Of a stretch of 47,357 nucleotides of DNA, positions 24,225 through 33,301 are shown one piece after another. Numbering within the stretch: position 1 is the first letter of the stretch; every line of letters begins with the position of its first letter. Source of the stretch: Glycomyces sp. YM15. Lineage in GTDB: Bacteria; Actinomycetota; Actinomycetes; Mycobacteriales; Micromonosporaceae. The DNA lies in NCBI RefSeq assembly GCF_016918015.1, contig NZ_JAERMK010000030.1, forward strand, positions 1 through 47,357. The letters run 5' to 3'. Under the pieces are notes generated by a model that was given only the letters and a program-made list of their open reading frames with translations, did not search any database and had not been told where the DNA came from. Made by a program: the position numbers and the translations under genes.

Positions 24225-25994
24225 CTACCAGTCCGCTCCGCCCGGTCGGCAGCGCTCCAGGATGTCGTTGAGACCCTTGCGCGTCGCCACCACCAGGAGC
24301 GTGTCGCCGTGCCCGACCCGGAAGGCCGCGTCCGGGTTCCAGCTGATGGACCCGCCCGCCCGCTTGACCGCGATCAGCCGGTGCGACCCCACCTTCGTGG
24401 CCCGGTGCGCCGCCGCGTCGTCCATCATCGACCCTTCGCCCACCTCGAACGCCTCGATGTAGGCGATGTGCCCGCGCACCGGGATCGTCACGAGCACCTT
24501 GTCGTCGGTCAGCGCCTGCGCGAAACTCGCCGACGCCACCTCCGGCGCGCTGTAGGACGCGTGCGGCGGCGCGCCCTGCGGCGGCGTGGCCCGGTTCAGG
24601 TTCTGGCGGATGAGCGCCGCGAACTCCGGGTTGTAGATGCGCATCACCGTGCGCAGGTTCGGATTGCACTCCAGGCCCGACAGCGCCGCCTCGAGGTTCG
24701 CCTCGTCCTGTTTGGCCATCGCCACCAGCGACCGGCAGTGCTTGACGTTGGCCTCCTCCAGGATCTCCTGGTTCGACGCGTCGCCGAGCAGCACCTGCGC
24801 GCCCTTGGCCCGCGCGGCCCGCACGCCCATCGCGTCGCGGTGCTTCTCGATCGCGACCACCGGGATCTTGCTCTCCCGCAGCCGCTCCACCACCCGGGTC
24901 CCCATGTTGCCCAGACCGACCACGATCACGTGCTCGCGCACGTGCCGGGTCCGGCGGCCCTCCGACAGCGCGTACCGCCGGTCCACGACGGCCTGCACGA
25001 TCGCACCGGTCGCGAACGGGATCAGCAGCGAACCGGTGAGCACCACCACCGCCTGCGTCACCTTCAGCAGGCGGCTCGCCTCCATGTCGGGGTCGATGCC
25101 GCCGCCCGCCATCAGCGCGAGCAGGTAGAACACCTCCCCGTCCCCGTCGGGCGGGTTCGCGCCGCTGGGCCAGAAGTGCAGCACCGCGAATCCGAACGCG
25201 AACACCGCGAACAGCACGAGCGCGAGCACCACCAGGCTCTTGGTGAGCAGGCCGCGCAGCGCGCTCACCGCCTCCTTCACCGCGAGCGTCGCGTTCGTCA
25301 GCCTCGGGCGCAGCCGCCCCTGCTTCCGGTCGGGCGACAGCCACAGGAACCGCAGCGCCTCGTTGTCGTCCTCGGGGATGAGCTCGATGCCCGCCTGGTT
25401 CCCGCCCGCGACGACCCACTGCGCCTCGGCGCGGTCCTCGCGCTGCCGCGACAGGTAGAGCCGCCGCCCCCAGATGTCGATCTCGCCCGGCGGCAGCTGC
25501 TGGAGCGCCGCGAGCGCGTACGTGTCCGCGACCATGTCGGCGTCCGACTGGACGTACACGCCGTCTTCGTCGTCGCCGAGGAGCTTCTGGATGTTCGCCC
25601 GCAACCCGCTGTTGTACATGCGGATGACGAGCCGCGGCAGCGTCTCGTCGCCGAGGTAGTGCGACATCTCGCGGATCTTCAGCGCCAGATGGAGGTTGCC
25701 CACGTCGTTCTGGTCCATGAGGGCGACCGCGTACGCGTCGGTGAGCCCGGCCAGGCGCACGGTCTCGGCGGTGACCTCGGGCTGGCTGAACACCTGCAGC
25801 TTGCGGTTGACCTCGGCCTCGCGGCGGATCTCGTCGCGCTGGCCGCCGGGGCCGTCGGCGAAGACCGCGGTGACGTGGAACGCGTAGCGTTCGATGAGGT
25901 GCTTGATGAAGCGGAGGGTCAGTCCGTTGTCGCCCACCACGATGACGCGGCGCTCGGAGGGGCCGTCGTCGTAGCGCGCGTGCCGGGGGTGCAT
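24225..25994 (-). CDS. double-RCK (TrkA-N) ion channel-like membrane protein
   Basis: The 589-aa protein has an N-terminal Rossmann RCK domain (RVIVVGDNGLTLRFIKHL, about 15-150), a second segment to about 230, two to three transmembrane helices with a pore-like hairpin (about 250-335: SLVVLALVLFAVFAFGFAVLHF, then FYLLALMAGGGIDPD, then AVVVLTGSLLIPFATGAIV), and a second RCK domain (HVIVVGLGNMGTRVVERL, about 360-480) ending in a TrkA-C region. This is the CASTOR/POLLUX-like arrangement. The K+ filter TVGYG is absent. ATG 25994 lies 6 bases after TAGAAT, so the transcript is probably leaderless. Confidence 0.8.
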   Translation of the reverse strand: MHPRHARYDDGPSERRVIVVGDNGLTLRFIKHLIERYAFHVTAVFADGPGGQRDEIRREAEVNRKLQVFSQPEVTAETVRLAGLTDAYAVALMDQNDVGNLHLALKIREMSHYLGDETLPRLVIRMYNSGLRANIQKLLGDDEDGVYVQSDADMVADTYALAALQQLPPGEIDIWGRRLYLSRQREDRAEAQWVVAGGNQAGIELIPEDDNEALRFLWLSPDRKQGRLRPRLTNATLAVKEAVSALRGLLTKSLVVLALVLFAVFAFGFAVLHFWPSGANPPDGDGEVFYLLALMAGGGIDPDMEASRLLKVTQAVVVLTGSLLIPFATGAIVQAVVDRRYALSEGRRTRHVREHVIVVGLGNMGTRVVERLRESKIPVVAIEKHRDAMGVRAARAKGAQVLLGDASNQEILEEANVKHCRSLVAMAKQDEANLEAALSGLECNPNLRTVMRIYNPEFAALIRQNLNRATPPQGAPPHASYSAPEVASASFAQALTDDKVLVTIPVRGHIAYIEAFEVGEGSMMDDAAAHRATKVGSHRLIAVKRAGGSISWNPDAAFRVGHGDTLLVVATRKGLNDILERCRPGGADW

Positions 25995-26000
25995 GCGTGA

Positions 26001-26006
26001 ATTCTA
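26001..26006 (-). promoter_or_regulatory. -10 element of the double-RCK gene (leaderless)
   Basis: TAGAAT on the minus strand is 6 bases from ATG 25994 and closely matches the TANNNT consensus. Confidence 0.5.
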
Positions 26007-26047
26007 CGGACCGTCTGCAAACGATTGCGCCCCAAAGGCCTCCGGGA

Positions 26048-27091
26048 TTACTTGGCGCTGCGGCGGAGGCGGGCGAGGAGCCGGTCGACGTCGGCTTCGT
26101 AGTCGTACCAGTCGACGTCGTGCACGAAGCCGAGTTCGGCGTTGATCCAGCGCACGTCGTCGGCGGTCTCGAGGGTCCAGGTCTGGACGTCGACGAGCTG
26201 CGGTTCGGCGCGGCGCAGTTCGGTGAGGAGCCGGGCCTTCATGGTCATCGCGAGCCCGTAGGAGCGGTGCTGCGGGGCGACGACGGTGTCGTACTGGTCG
26301 GCGCGGGTGGGCCGCTGCGCGGAGACGACGAGTTCGGTGAGGCCCACGACGTTCCCGTACGGCTCGCTGATGGCGACGGCGATGTGCGAGCGCATGCCGC
26401 GCCGGGCGAGGGTCTGGAAGGAGTCGCGCAGGGCCGGGGCGTACGCCGAGCCGCGCCATTCGGGCACGAACGCGACGTTCCCGGGCGATGAGCGGAGGTT
26501 GGCCTTGACGTCGGCGTAGGAGTCCATGAGCCGGTCGGGGACGCCCCCGGCGTGGTATTCGAGGCGGTAGCCGGCGGCGAGCCGCCCGGCGGCGTGCTCG
26601 ATCTTCTCCCAGTCGATGTCGGCCCAGCGCAGGAGGTGCCGCTGCTCGACGACGGCCCGGGTGAAGCCGTGCCGGTCGTAGAAGCCCACGGCGGGGGTGG
26701 TGGCGATGACCTCGACGGAGAGGGTCTTGCAGCCGTGCTCGTGCGCGCATTCGGCGACGGCCCGCAGCAGGCGCGAGCCGACCCCGCGTCCGCGCGCGGA
26801 GGGCCGGGTGGACATCTCGACGACGCCGGTCCCGCCCTGCTCGCCGCCGCCGTGTCCCTGGCCGAACAGGATCAGGCTGGCGTGGCCCACGAGGTCGCCG
26901 TCCTCGTCGCGGTCCATGAACAGGAACCGGCGGTCGTCCGGGAGCGACCCCGTGAGGTAGTCGCTGAGGCGGTCGGTGCGCCATCGCGGTTCGCCCGGCA
27001 TGTCCGCTGCGGTCATGTCGTTGAGCACCGAGCACCAGTCGCGGAGGTCGTCGGCCGTCATCTCGCCGGGAGCGAGCTGCTTCAGGGGCAT
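26048..27091 (-). CDS. tandem GNAT acetyltransferase
   Basis: The 347-aa protein contains two GNAT domains. The first (about 20-190) has the acetyl-CoA loop STRPSARGRGVGSRLL and the C-terminal FYDRHGF element. The second (about 200-340) keeps VVAPQHRSYGLAMTMKARLL as a more degenerate acetyl-CoA loop and NAELGF near the end. The architecture resembles mycothiol synthase (MshD), but the sequence is not close enough to call it that. The substrate is unknown. ATG 27091 follows AAGGATAAGAG, usable as a ribosome-binding site. It stands alone between the channel gene and the transglycosylase gene on the same strand. Confidence 0.85.
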   Translation of the reverse strand: MPLKQLAPGEMTADDLRDWCSVLNDMTAADMPGEPRWRTDRLSDYLTGSLPDDRRFLFMDRDEDGDLVGHASLILFGQGHGGGEQGGTGVVEMSTRPSARGRGVGSRLLRAVAECAHEHGCKTLSVEVIATTPAVGFYDRHGFTRAVVEQRHLLRWADIDWEKIEHAAGRLAAGYRLEYHAGGVPDRLMDSYADVKANLRSSPGNVAFVPEWRGSAYAPALRDSFQTLARRGMRSHIAVAISEPYGNVVGLTELVVSAQRPTRADQYDTVVAPQHRSYGLAMTMKARLLTELRRAEPQLVDVQTWTLETADDVRWINAELGFVHDVDWYDYEADVDRLLARLRRSAK

Positions 27092-27163
27092 CTCTTATCC
27101 TTACCCGAAATCGTCACCGAACGGAACCCCCTCATCACAGCATGCAGCGATTCGGGGGATCTG

Positions 27164-28321
27164 TCAGGCGGTGCTCATCCTGCCGTACTCGTCGGCGCGG
27201 TCGAAGACCTTCTTGACGTAGTCCTCGCGCGGGTTGTAGCTGTAGACGGCGGCGTACCAGCCGTCGGGCCTGCTCATGTCGCGGTCGTCGTGGCAGAGGT
27301 AGTTGGCGGCCGCGGTGACGGCGTCGTCGATGTCGTGCGGGTCGAACCTGCCGTCGCCGTCGCCGTCGGCCTTCCAGCGCTCCCATGTGCTGGGGAGGAA
27401 CTGCATGGGGCCCATCTCGTCGTACCCGGAGCCGATGATCTCGGTCAGGGTGGTGCCGTCGGCCTGGATCTGGTTGCCGCCGGTGGTGCCGTGGGTGGTC
27501 TCGGTGGCGCCGATGCCCGCGAGGGTGGTCCACGAGAGGTTGCAGCCGGGGTTCTGGGCGGCGGAGACGAGTTCGCCGCGCCCGTACGCCACGAGGGCGC
27601 GCTGGGGGATGCCGAGGTGGGTGAGTCCCGCGGCCCACGCGTCGAGGCCGGCGGGCGCGGCCGGGGTGGTGGCCGCGGTCGTGGGGGACTCGGTGGGCTG
27701 CAGCGTGTCGCCGACGGGCATCGTCTCGGCGGGCAGGCCCGCGTCGGGGGCCTCCGCGAGGGCGCCTTCGGGGGAGAGGACGAGCGGGGGTTCCTCGGCT
27801 TCGGGGGTCGGCTCGGTGCCGAAGGACCAGGCGGGCCCGGCGCCGGGGACGATGAACCAGCCCGCGGCGAGGGCGCCGGCGAGCGCGAGCACGGTGAAGA
27901 CGACCTGGACGCTGAGACGCCCGGCCGGTGCGCGGAGCCCCCGGTAGGCGCCGCGAAAGCCCCTGCCCGTGGCCTTGACGCCCCGCCAGACTCCCTTGAC
28001 GCCCAGCCACAGCGCCCTCGGGCTGCCCTTCACGGCCCGCCACAGCAGCCGGGGGCTGGAGCGCAGGGCCTTGAGGGCCTGCCGGGGCAGGGCGGCGATG
28101 CGGCGGAGGAGGGTCGCGAACCACACGGGAGCGGGTCGTCCTTTCTGTTCTTCGTCGAGGCGCTGCTGGTCGGTGCGTTGCTCGGACTTTCCTGATCGGG
28201 GCACTGCTCGGTCGGGGCGTTCTCGGACGTCGCCGCCGGGCGGGCTCGGCAGCGCCTGCGACGCGGGTCCGGCGCCGGTGCCGCGGCGTCGGAGGGCGTC
28301 CGGACCCGGCGGGGCCGTCAT
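27164..28321 (-). CDS. membrane-anchored lytic transglycosylase (MltB/SLT-like)
   Basis: The 385-aa protein has a disordered start, a basic amphipathic stretch (about 80-135) with repeated WRAVKGSPRALW/GVKGVWRGVKATGRG phrases, one transmembrane helix (about 137-160, VVFTVLALAGALAAGWFIV), a Pro/Thr linker and a C-terminal lytic transglycosylase domain (about 225-385). The catalytic Glu is in LAGIGATETTHG; YDEMGPMQFLPSTWERW, DGDGRFDPHDIDDAVTAAANYLC and YNPREDYV are typical of actinobacterial members. It cleaves glycan strands of peptidoglycan outside the membrane. I use ATG 28321, but GTG 28126, preceded by AAAGGA, could be the true start. Confidence 0.85.
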   Translation of the reverse strand: MTAPPGPDALRRRGTGAGPASQALPSPPGGDVRERPDRAVPRSGKSEQRTDQQRLDEEQKGRPAPVWFATLLRRIAALPRQALKALRSSPRLLWRAVKGSPRALWLGVKGVWRGVKATGRGFRGAYRGLRAPAGRLSVQVVFTVLALAGALAAGWFIVPGAGPAWSFGTEPTPEAEEPPLVLSPEGALAEAPDAGLPAETMPVGDTLQPTESPTTAATTPAAPAGLDAWAAGLTHLGIPQRALVAYGRGELVSAAQNPGCNLSWTTLAGIGATETTHGTTGGNQIQADGTTLTEIIGSGYDEMGPMQFLPSTWERWKADGDGDGRFDPHDIDDAVTAAANYLCHDDRDMSRPDGWYAAVYSYNPREDYVKKVFDRADEYGRMSTA

Positions 28322-28671
28322 GTGACGGCACTGCGGGGCGCGTTCGCGAGGGACCGGACTGAAAGCGAGTATTCCCTAGTTTCGTCCCCGCGGGCAACGC
28401 CTGAGCGTCAATAATTCCGAAATCGGCCGCGACCGAGTGGCGCGCGACTCGTTCTCCCAACGGACACGGTGGGTGCCACGAGCAAACCCGCGGCGAGAGT
28501 GCCTCATATTCGCGTCGGCGCTGGAAGCGGCGTTCAGACCGAGTGCCAGTTCCCATCACGGCAGGTAACCGACTGAGATGGGGGTGACACTGTGAGGCCG
28601 CTGGGCATTGTGCCCGCGCACCAGCGCGCCACAGCCCGGCATACGGGGGCTGAACGAAAGTTGATCGACAC
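28322..28671. other. 350-bp gene-free divergent region
   Basis: Between the transglycosylase and cyclase genes there is no supported gene. The middle (28375-28430) is less GC-rich than its surroundings and contains TTGACG-like and AATACT-like elements that could belong to divergent promoters, but no pair has convincing spacing. Confidence 0.4.
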
Positions 28672-30420
28672 GTGGATACGACAACGGCATCGCACACCGC
28701 ACTGACGACCTTTGCCCCTCCCCTCGGGGACAACGGACCCGAGTATCGGAACTTGTCCGATGCGGACGGTCGCTGCGCAGCGGCGGACCATGCCGAAAGA
28801 GGCACTGTGGACCGCGGCAGCGCCGCCCGGCCCGCTCCGCTGCCCTCCGGCGACGTCACGTTCATGTTCACCGACATCGAAGGCTCGACCCGCCTCGCCT
28901 CCGGCCTCGGCGCCGAACGCTACCGGGTCGTCCTCCACCGCCACCGCGCGCTCGTCAGAGAAGTCCTGCGCGCGACCGGCGGCACCGAGATCGACACCGA
29001 AGGCGATTCGTTCTTCGTCGCCTTCCACGACGCCGCCGACGCCTGCGCCGCCGCCATCGGCATCCAGCGCGCACTCCGCGCCGCCGACTGGCCCGACGAA
29101 GGCGGCCGCAGCCTCCGCCCCCGAGTCCGCATAGGACTCCACACGGGCGAGGCCTGGCCCTCCGCCGGCGGCTACGCCACACCGGAAGTCCACCGCACCG
29201 CCCGGATCTGCTCCGCCGCACACGGCGACCAGATCCTCGCCTCCGCCGACTGCGCCGCGGCGGCCGGACTCCCGCCCGCCGCCATGCGCCGCCTCGGCGA
29301 CTTCGAACTCCGCGGCCTGCCCGCCGCCACCGAGCTCGTCCAACTCGCCGCACCCGGCCTCCCCACCGCGTTCCCGCCGCCGCCCGCACGGCCCCGCACC
29401 CATCACCTGCCCGCCGACCTGAAGACCCCCGTCCCACGGCCGGCGGAGTACCGCGAACTCGACCGCGCCTTCGCCACCCACCGCCTCGTCAGCCTCACCG
29501 GCCTCGGCGGCTGCGGCAAGACCACCGTCGCCAAAGCCTGGGCCAAGCGCCGCCTCCCGTTCTATGAGCACGGCGTCTGGTACTGCCGCGCCGGCGGCGA
29601 CCTCGGCGACGCCCTCCTCAACGCCCTCGGCCGCCGTCCCGAAGCCCTCCGGCCCCCGATCGACACCGCCGTCGACCGCCTCCGCGAATCCAGGGCGCTC
29701 CTCGTCCTCGACGACCTCGACCGCACCCACGCAGCCGAAGTCGAACGGCTCCTCCGCGACTGCCCCCACCTCGCCGTCCTCGCCGTCGGCGCCCGCCCGC
29801 TCGAACTCCCCGGCGAAGCCAAACGCGCCCTCGGCCTCGCACCCGAGGACGTCAGCGCCGCGATCCTCGCCGGCTACTGCGAGGAACGCGGCGCGCCGTG
29901 GACCCTCGCGGACTGCCGCCCGCTCGCGGCCGCCGTCGACGGCTTCGTGCCCGCGCTCACCGCGCTGGCCGAGGTGACGGCGCTCGGCTCGCCCGGAGTG
30001 GCCCTGCGGTACCTGAGCGACGACCCGGCGGGCGCGCTCGACGGCGGCGGCCGGTTCCGGGCCGCGATCGACGAGGCGGTCGCGGCGATCTCGGGCCCGG
30101 CGCGCGCGGTGCTCCTCGAACTGGCGGCCCGATCGGGGGGTGCCACGGTCGATGCGGTCCTCGACCTGTGCCGGCAGCGGGACGGGAGCCTGGAGGCGCT
30201 CGTGGAGCTCGTGGACGTCGCCCTCGTGGTGATCGAGCGGCCCGCGATGGACCAAGCGGTGTACCGGGTGCCCGCGCCGCTGCGGTGGCTGCTGACGGGC
30301 TCGACCCCCGAGGCGGTCCGGGAGCCGGCGCGGGCCCGCCCGACGGTCGCCGCGGGACTCGTCGGCCGGATCGTGCACCCCGTCCAACTCGATGACGCGC
30401 GCCTGCGGGCGGTCGCCTAG
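28672..30420 (+). CDS. class III adenylate/guanylate cyclase fused to P-loop NTPase
   Basis: The 582-aa protein joins a class III cyclase domain (about 60-225; metal site FTDIEGSTRL, then GGTEIDTEGDSFFVAF, and VHRTARICSAAHGDQIL in part) to a STAND/AAA-like ATPase (about 260-450; Walker A GLGGCGKTTVAKAW, Walker B LLVLDDLD). The cyclase residues needed for two-metal catalysis are present, so cAMP or cGMP formation is plausible. Usual relatives continue for several hundred residues with TPR repeats and sometimes a LuxR HTH; this one stops after a short helical region. GTG 28672 lacks a clear ribosome-binding site, and GTG 28807 is an alternative. A long terminator hairpin follows immediately. 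Confidence 0.85.
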   Translation: MDTTTASHTALTTFAPPLGDNGPEYRNLSDADGRCAAADHAERGTVDRGSAARPAPLPSGDVTFMFTDIEGSTRLASGLGAERYRVVLHRHRALVREVLRATGGTEIDTEGDSFFVAFHDAADACAAAIGIQRALRAADWPDEGGRSLRPRVRIGLHTGEAWPSAGGYATPEVHRTARICSAAHGDQILASADCAAAAGLPPAAMRRLGDFELRGLPAATELVQLAAPGLPTAFPPPPARPRTHHLPADLKTPVPRPAEYRELDRAFATHRLVSLTGLGGCGKTTVAKAWAKRRLPFYEHGVWYCRAGGDLGDALLNALGRRPEALRPPIDTAVDRLRESRALLVLDDLDRTHAAEVERLLRDCPHLAVLAVGARPLELPGEAKRALGLAPEDVSAAILAGYCEERGAPWTLADCRPLAAAVDGFVPALTALAEVTALGSPGVALRYLSDDPAGALDGGGRFRAAIDEAVAAISGPARAVLLELAARSGGATVDAVLDLCRQRDGSLEALVELVDVALVVIERPAMDQAVYRVPAPLRWLLTGSTPEAVREPARARPTVAAGLVGRIVHPVQLDDARLRAVA

Positions 30421-30424
30421 CGCG

Positions 30425-30492
30425 CACGGGGTTCCCCAGGCTGCGCGGGCCTAGCGCCTCCGGCGCTGCCGCGCAGCCCGGGGAACCCCGTG
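30425..30492 (+). terminator. 68-nt near-perfect terminator hairpin
   Basis: The outer stem CACGGGGTTCCCC/GGGGAACCCCGTG (13 bp) continues through one mismatch into GGCTGCGCGG/CCGCGCAGCC (10 bp) and encloses a second small hairpin AGCGCC-TCC-GGCGCT. It starts 5 bases after the cyclase stop and ends about 50 bases before hemL. Confidence 0.85.
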
Positions 30493-30541
30493 GTCCGGAC
30501 CGATCCCGGCTCGCCCGCACGCCGTGTGCGATGCTGGCTCC

Positions 30542-31867
30542 GTGACTGACAGGCAACCGCAGGCCGCTCGTACCCGTTCCGCCTCCGCAGCCGCCATCGC
30601 GCGCGCCGCCCGGGTCATCCCCGGCGGCGTGAACTCGCCCGTGCGCGCGTTCCGCGGCGTCGGCGGCGACCCGGTCTTCATCCGCGAGGCCTCCGGCGCC
30701 CGCATGACCGACGTCGACGGGAACGTCTACATCGACCTCGTCGGCTCCTGGGGCCCGCTCATCCTCGGCCACGCCCACCCCGACGTCGTCGCGGCCCTCA
30801 CCGCCGCCGCGGCCCGCGGCACCTCCTACGGCGCCCCCACCGTCGGCGAGATCGAACTCGCCGAGCTCATCGTCGAGCGCACGCCGTGCGAGATGGTCCG
30901 GCTCGTCTCCTCCGGCACCGAGGCCACCATGAGCGCGGTGCGGCTCGCCCGCGCCGCCACGGGCCGCGACAAGATCGTCAAGTTCGCCGGCTGCTACCAC
31001 GGCCACGCCGACTACTTCCTCGCCGAAGCCGGATCGGGCGTCGCGACCCTCGGCCACCCCGATTCGCCCGGCGTCCCGGCCGGCGCCGCGGCCGACACGA
31101 TCGTCGTCCCCTACAACGACATCGGCGCCGTCGAAGCCGCGTTCGCCGCCCACCCCGGCCAGATCGCCGCGGTCATCACCGAGGCCCTCCCCGGCAACAT
31201 GGGCGCGATCGAACCGCTCGACGGCTTCAACGAAAAGCTCCATTCCGTCACCCGCGCCCGCGGCGCGCTCCTCATCTCCGACGAGGTCATGACCGGCTTC
31301 CGCGTCGGCCCGGGCGGCCTCGCCGCCCCCGCCGACCTCTACACGTACGGCAAGGTCATGGGCGGCGGCCTCCCCGCCGCCGCGTTCGGCGGCCGAGCCG
31401 ACCTCATGTCGCGCATCAGCCCCGCCGGGCCCGTCTACCAGGCCGGGACGCTCTCGGGGAACCCGCTCGCGGTCGCCGCCGGGCTCGCGACCCTCCGCAA
31501 CTGCGACGACGAGGTCTACCGGAAGCTCGACGGTACCGCCTCCGCCATCGCCGCGATGGCCACCGAAGCGCTCACCAAAGCCGGTGTCCCGCACTACGTC
31601 TCGGCACCCTCGAACCTCTTCAGCATCTTCTTCTTCAATGAGCAGAGCTTCAGGGAGGGCCCCGTCCGGAACTTCGCCGACGCGAAGCGCCAGGACACCG
31701 AGGCGTACGGCGCGTTCTTCCACGCGATGCTCGAGCACGGCGTCTACCTGCCGCCGAGCGCCTTCGAATGCTGGTTCACCTCGACCGCGATCGACGAGGA
31801 AGCCCTGTCACACATCGAACAGGCCATGCGCACAGCGGCCGAAGCCGCGGCTAAGGTGCGATCATGA
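30542..31867 (+). CDS. hemL: glutamate-1-semialdehyde 2,1-aminomutase
   Basis: The 441-aa PLP enzyme makes 5-aminolevulinate from glutamate-1-semialdehyde, the C5 entry to haem. Hallmarks: [20 protein letters not shown] at the N-terminus, [16 protein letters not shown] (phosphate binding, about 123), [21 protein letters not shown] (cofactor Asp, about 247), and [17 protein letters not shown] with PLP Lys271. Start GTG 30542 is six bases after a GATGCT -10-like element; GTG 30524 would add six residues. The last four bases overlap the phosphatase start (ATGA). It heads an operon that continues into cytochrome c maturation genes, coupling haem precursor synthesis to haem use. Confidence 0.96.
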   Translation: MTDRQPQAARTRSASAAAIARAARVIPGGVNSPVRAFRGVGGDPVFIREASGARMTDVDGNVYIDLVGSWGPLILGHAHPDVVAALTAAAARGTSYGAPTVGEIELAELIVERTPCEMVRLVSSGTEATMSAVRLARAATGRDKIVKFAGCYHGHADYFLAEAGSGVATLGHPDSPGVPAGAAADTIVVPYNDIGAVEAAFAAHPGQIAAVITEALPGNMGAIEPLDGFNEKLHSVTRARGALLISDEVMTGFRVGPGGLAAPADLYTYGKVMGGGLPAAAFGGRADLMSRISPAGPVYQAGTLSGNPLAVAAGLATLRNCDDEVYRKLDGTASAIAAMATEALTKAGVPHYVSAPSNLFSIFFFNEQSFREGPVRNFADAKRQDTEAYGAFFHAMLEHGVYLPPSAFECWFTSTAIDEEALSHIEQAMRTAAEAAAKVRS

Positions 31868-32517
31868 GCGGCTCAACGACCATCGTCCACCTGCTGCGCC
31901 ACGGCGAGGTCCACAACCCGGACGGCATCCTCTACGGACGCATCCCCGGCTTCGGACTGTCCGAGCTGGGACGCGAGATGGCCGTGGCCGCCGCCGAGCG
32001 CCTCGCCGGAAGGGACGTCGTCCACGTCGGCGCCTCCCCGCTCCAGCGCGCGCAGGAGACCGCCGAACCGGTCGCCGCCTCCTACCGCATGGACGTCACC
32101 ACCTACGACGGCCTCATCGAGGCCGGCAACTCCTTCGAGGGCCTGCGGGTCGGCGTCGGCGACGGCGCCCTGCGCCAGCCGCGCTACTGGTGGCGCCTCC
32201 GCGACCCCTTCCGCCCCTCCTGGGGCGAGGCCTACCTCGACATCGCCCGCCGCATGATGGACGCCATCGAGCAGGCCCGGGTCGCCGCCGAAGGTGCCGA
32301 GGCCGTCCTCGTCAGCCACCAGCTGCCGATCTGGACCGTCCGCCGCTTCGCCGAGCGCAAGCGCCTCTGGCACGACCCGCGCAAGCGCGAATGCTCGCTC
32401 GCCTCGATCACGAGCTTCGTCTACGACGGCGCCAAGCTCGCCCGCATCGAATACTCCGAGCCCGCCGCGCACCTGCTGCTCAAGTCCGAGTCCGCTCGGA
32501 AGGCCAAGGGCGCCTGA
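31864..32517 (+). CDS. histidine phosphatase (phosphoglycerate mutase-like) family protein
   Basis: The 217-aa protein begins [11 protein letters not shown], with the phospho-accepting His in the RHG motif. Further catalytic elements are the second Arg region [13 protein letters not shown], the acid Glu in [11 protein letters not shown], and the second His in [10 protein letters not shown]. Substrate is unknown: homologues in this position between hemL and resA/ccdA are common in actinobacteria as far as I recall, but a specific role in haem or cytochrome metabolism is not established. The start overlaps hemL (ATGA) and the next gene follows after two bases. Confidence 0.9.
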   Translation: MSGSTTIVHLLRHGEVHNPDGILYGRIPGFGLSELGREMAVAAAERLAGRDVVHVGASPLQRAQETAEPVAASYRMDVTTYDGLIEAGNSFEGLRVGVGDGALRQPRYWWRLRDPFRPSWGEAYLDIARRMMDAIEQARVAAEGAEAVLVSHQLPIWTVRRFAERKRLWHDPRKRECSLASITSFVYDGAKLARIEYSEPAAHLLLKSESARKAKGA

Positions 32518-32519
32518 CG

Positions 32520-33116
32520 ATGGCCCTGCGGCGGAGGACGATGCTGGCGGCCGTGCCGCTGCTGGCCCTCGCCGCCTGCTCCGAGACAGGCGGCGAGAAC
32601 TCGAACCGCGTCAACGAGATCAACCGCGACCGGTACGTCTCGGGCGACGGCTCCAACTACCGCTGGGAGGACCCTTCGGAGCGTTTCGCGGCGCCCCGTC
32701 TCACCGGCGACGACCTCGAGGGCAACCCGATCGACACCGACGACTGGGCCGGATCGGTCCTCGTCGTCAACTTCTGGGGCTCCTGGTGCCCGCCGTGCGT
32801 GGCCGAGGCCCCCTACCTCGTCGAGGCCGCCGCCGAACTCGAAGCCGAGAACGTGCGGTTCCTCGGCGTGGACATCCGAGACACCGCGGACGCCGCGAAG
32901 GCCTTCGAACGCCGCTGGGCCGTCCCGTACCCCTCGATCAGCGACGAGGCCGGACGCATCGCCGACCAGTTCGTCGACTACGGCCTCTCCCCGAACGACA
33001 TCCCCTCCACCATCGTGATCGACGCCGAGCACCGGGTCTTCTCCATCTGGCGCGGCGCGATCGACGACGCCGAGACCCTGATCGCCGACGTCCGCAAAGC
33101 CCTGGAGCCGTCATGA
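32520..33116 (+). CDS. resA: ResA/TlpA-like thiol-disulfide oxidoreductase lipoprotein
   Basis: The 198-aa precursor carries a lipoprotein signal (LLALAAC, lipidated Cys20) and a thioredoxin-like domain (about 55-195) with the redox motif W89-C90-P-P-C93 in NFWGSWCPPCVAEAP. The cis-Pro region reads NDIPSTIVIDAEHRV. It is expected to face outward from the membrane and reduce apocytochrome c haem-binding cysteines, receiving electrons from CcdA encoded two genes downstream. ATG 32520 follows the phosphatase stop by two bases; its own stop overlaps the next start (ATGA). Confidence 0.9.
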   Translation: MALRRRTMLAAVPLLALAACSETGGENSNRVNEINRDRYVSGDGSNYRWEDPSERFAAPRLTGDDLEGNPIDTDDWAGSVLVVNFWGSWCPPCVAEAPYLVEAAAELEAENVRFLGVDIRDTADAAKAFERRWAVPYPSISDEAGRIADQFVDYGLSPNDIPSTIVIDAEHRVFSIWRGAIDDAETLIADVRKALEPS

Positions 33117-33301
33117 GCACGCCGCCAGCCCCGAAGTCCGCCCTCCGCAAGGCCGCCAAGGGCGCCGTGATGGCCGGGACCGCCGCGCTCGCCGCCGCCG
33201 CGGTCGGCACCCTCGTGAAACGCCGTCTCGACGCCACCGCGCGCGATCAGGCCGACCATCGTGCCCTCCCGGAACCCTTGCCGCGCAAGGAGTCCGAGTG
33301 A
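33113..33301 (+). CDS. small single-span membrane protein between resA and ccdA
   Basis: Sixty-two residues: a basic N-terminus (STPPAPKSALRKAAKGA), one hydrophobic helix (about 19-34, VMAGTAALAAAAVGTLV) and a charged C-terminal tail (KRRLDATARDQADHRALPEPLPRKESE). No known family. The gene overlaps both neighbours by four bases (ATGA at 33113 and GTGA at 33298), strong evidence that it is a real translated part of the cytochrome c biogenesis operon. It may assist CcdA or the ResB-CcsA complex; this is inference. Confidence 0.75.
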   Translation: MSTPPAPKSALRKAAKGAVMAGTAALAAAAVGTLVKRRLDATARDQADHRALPEPLPRKESE

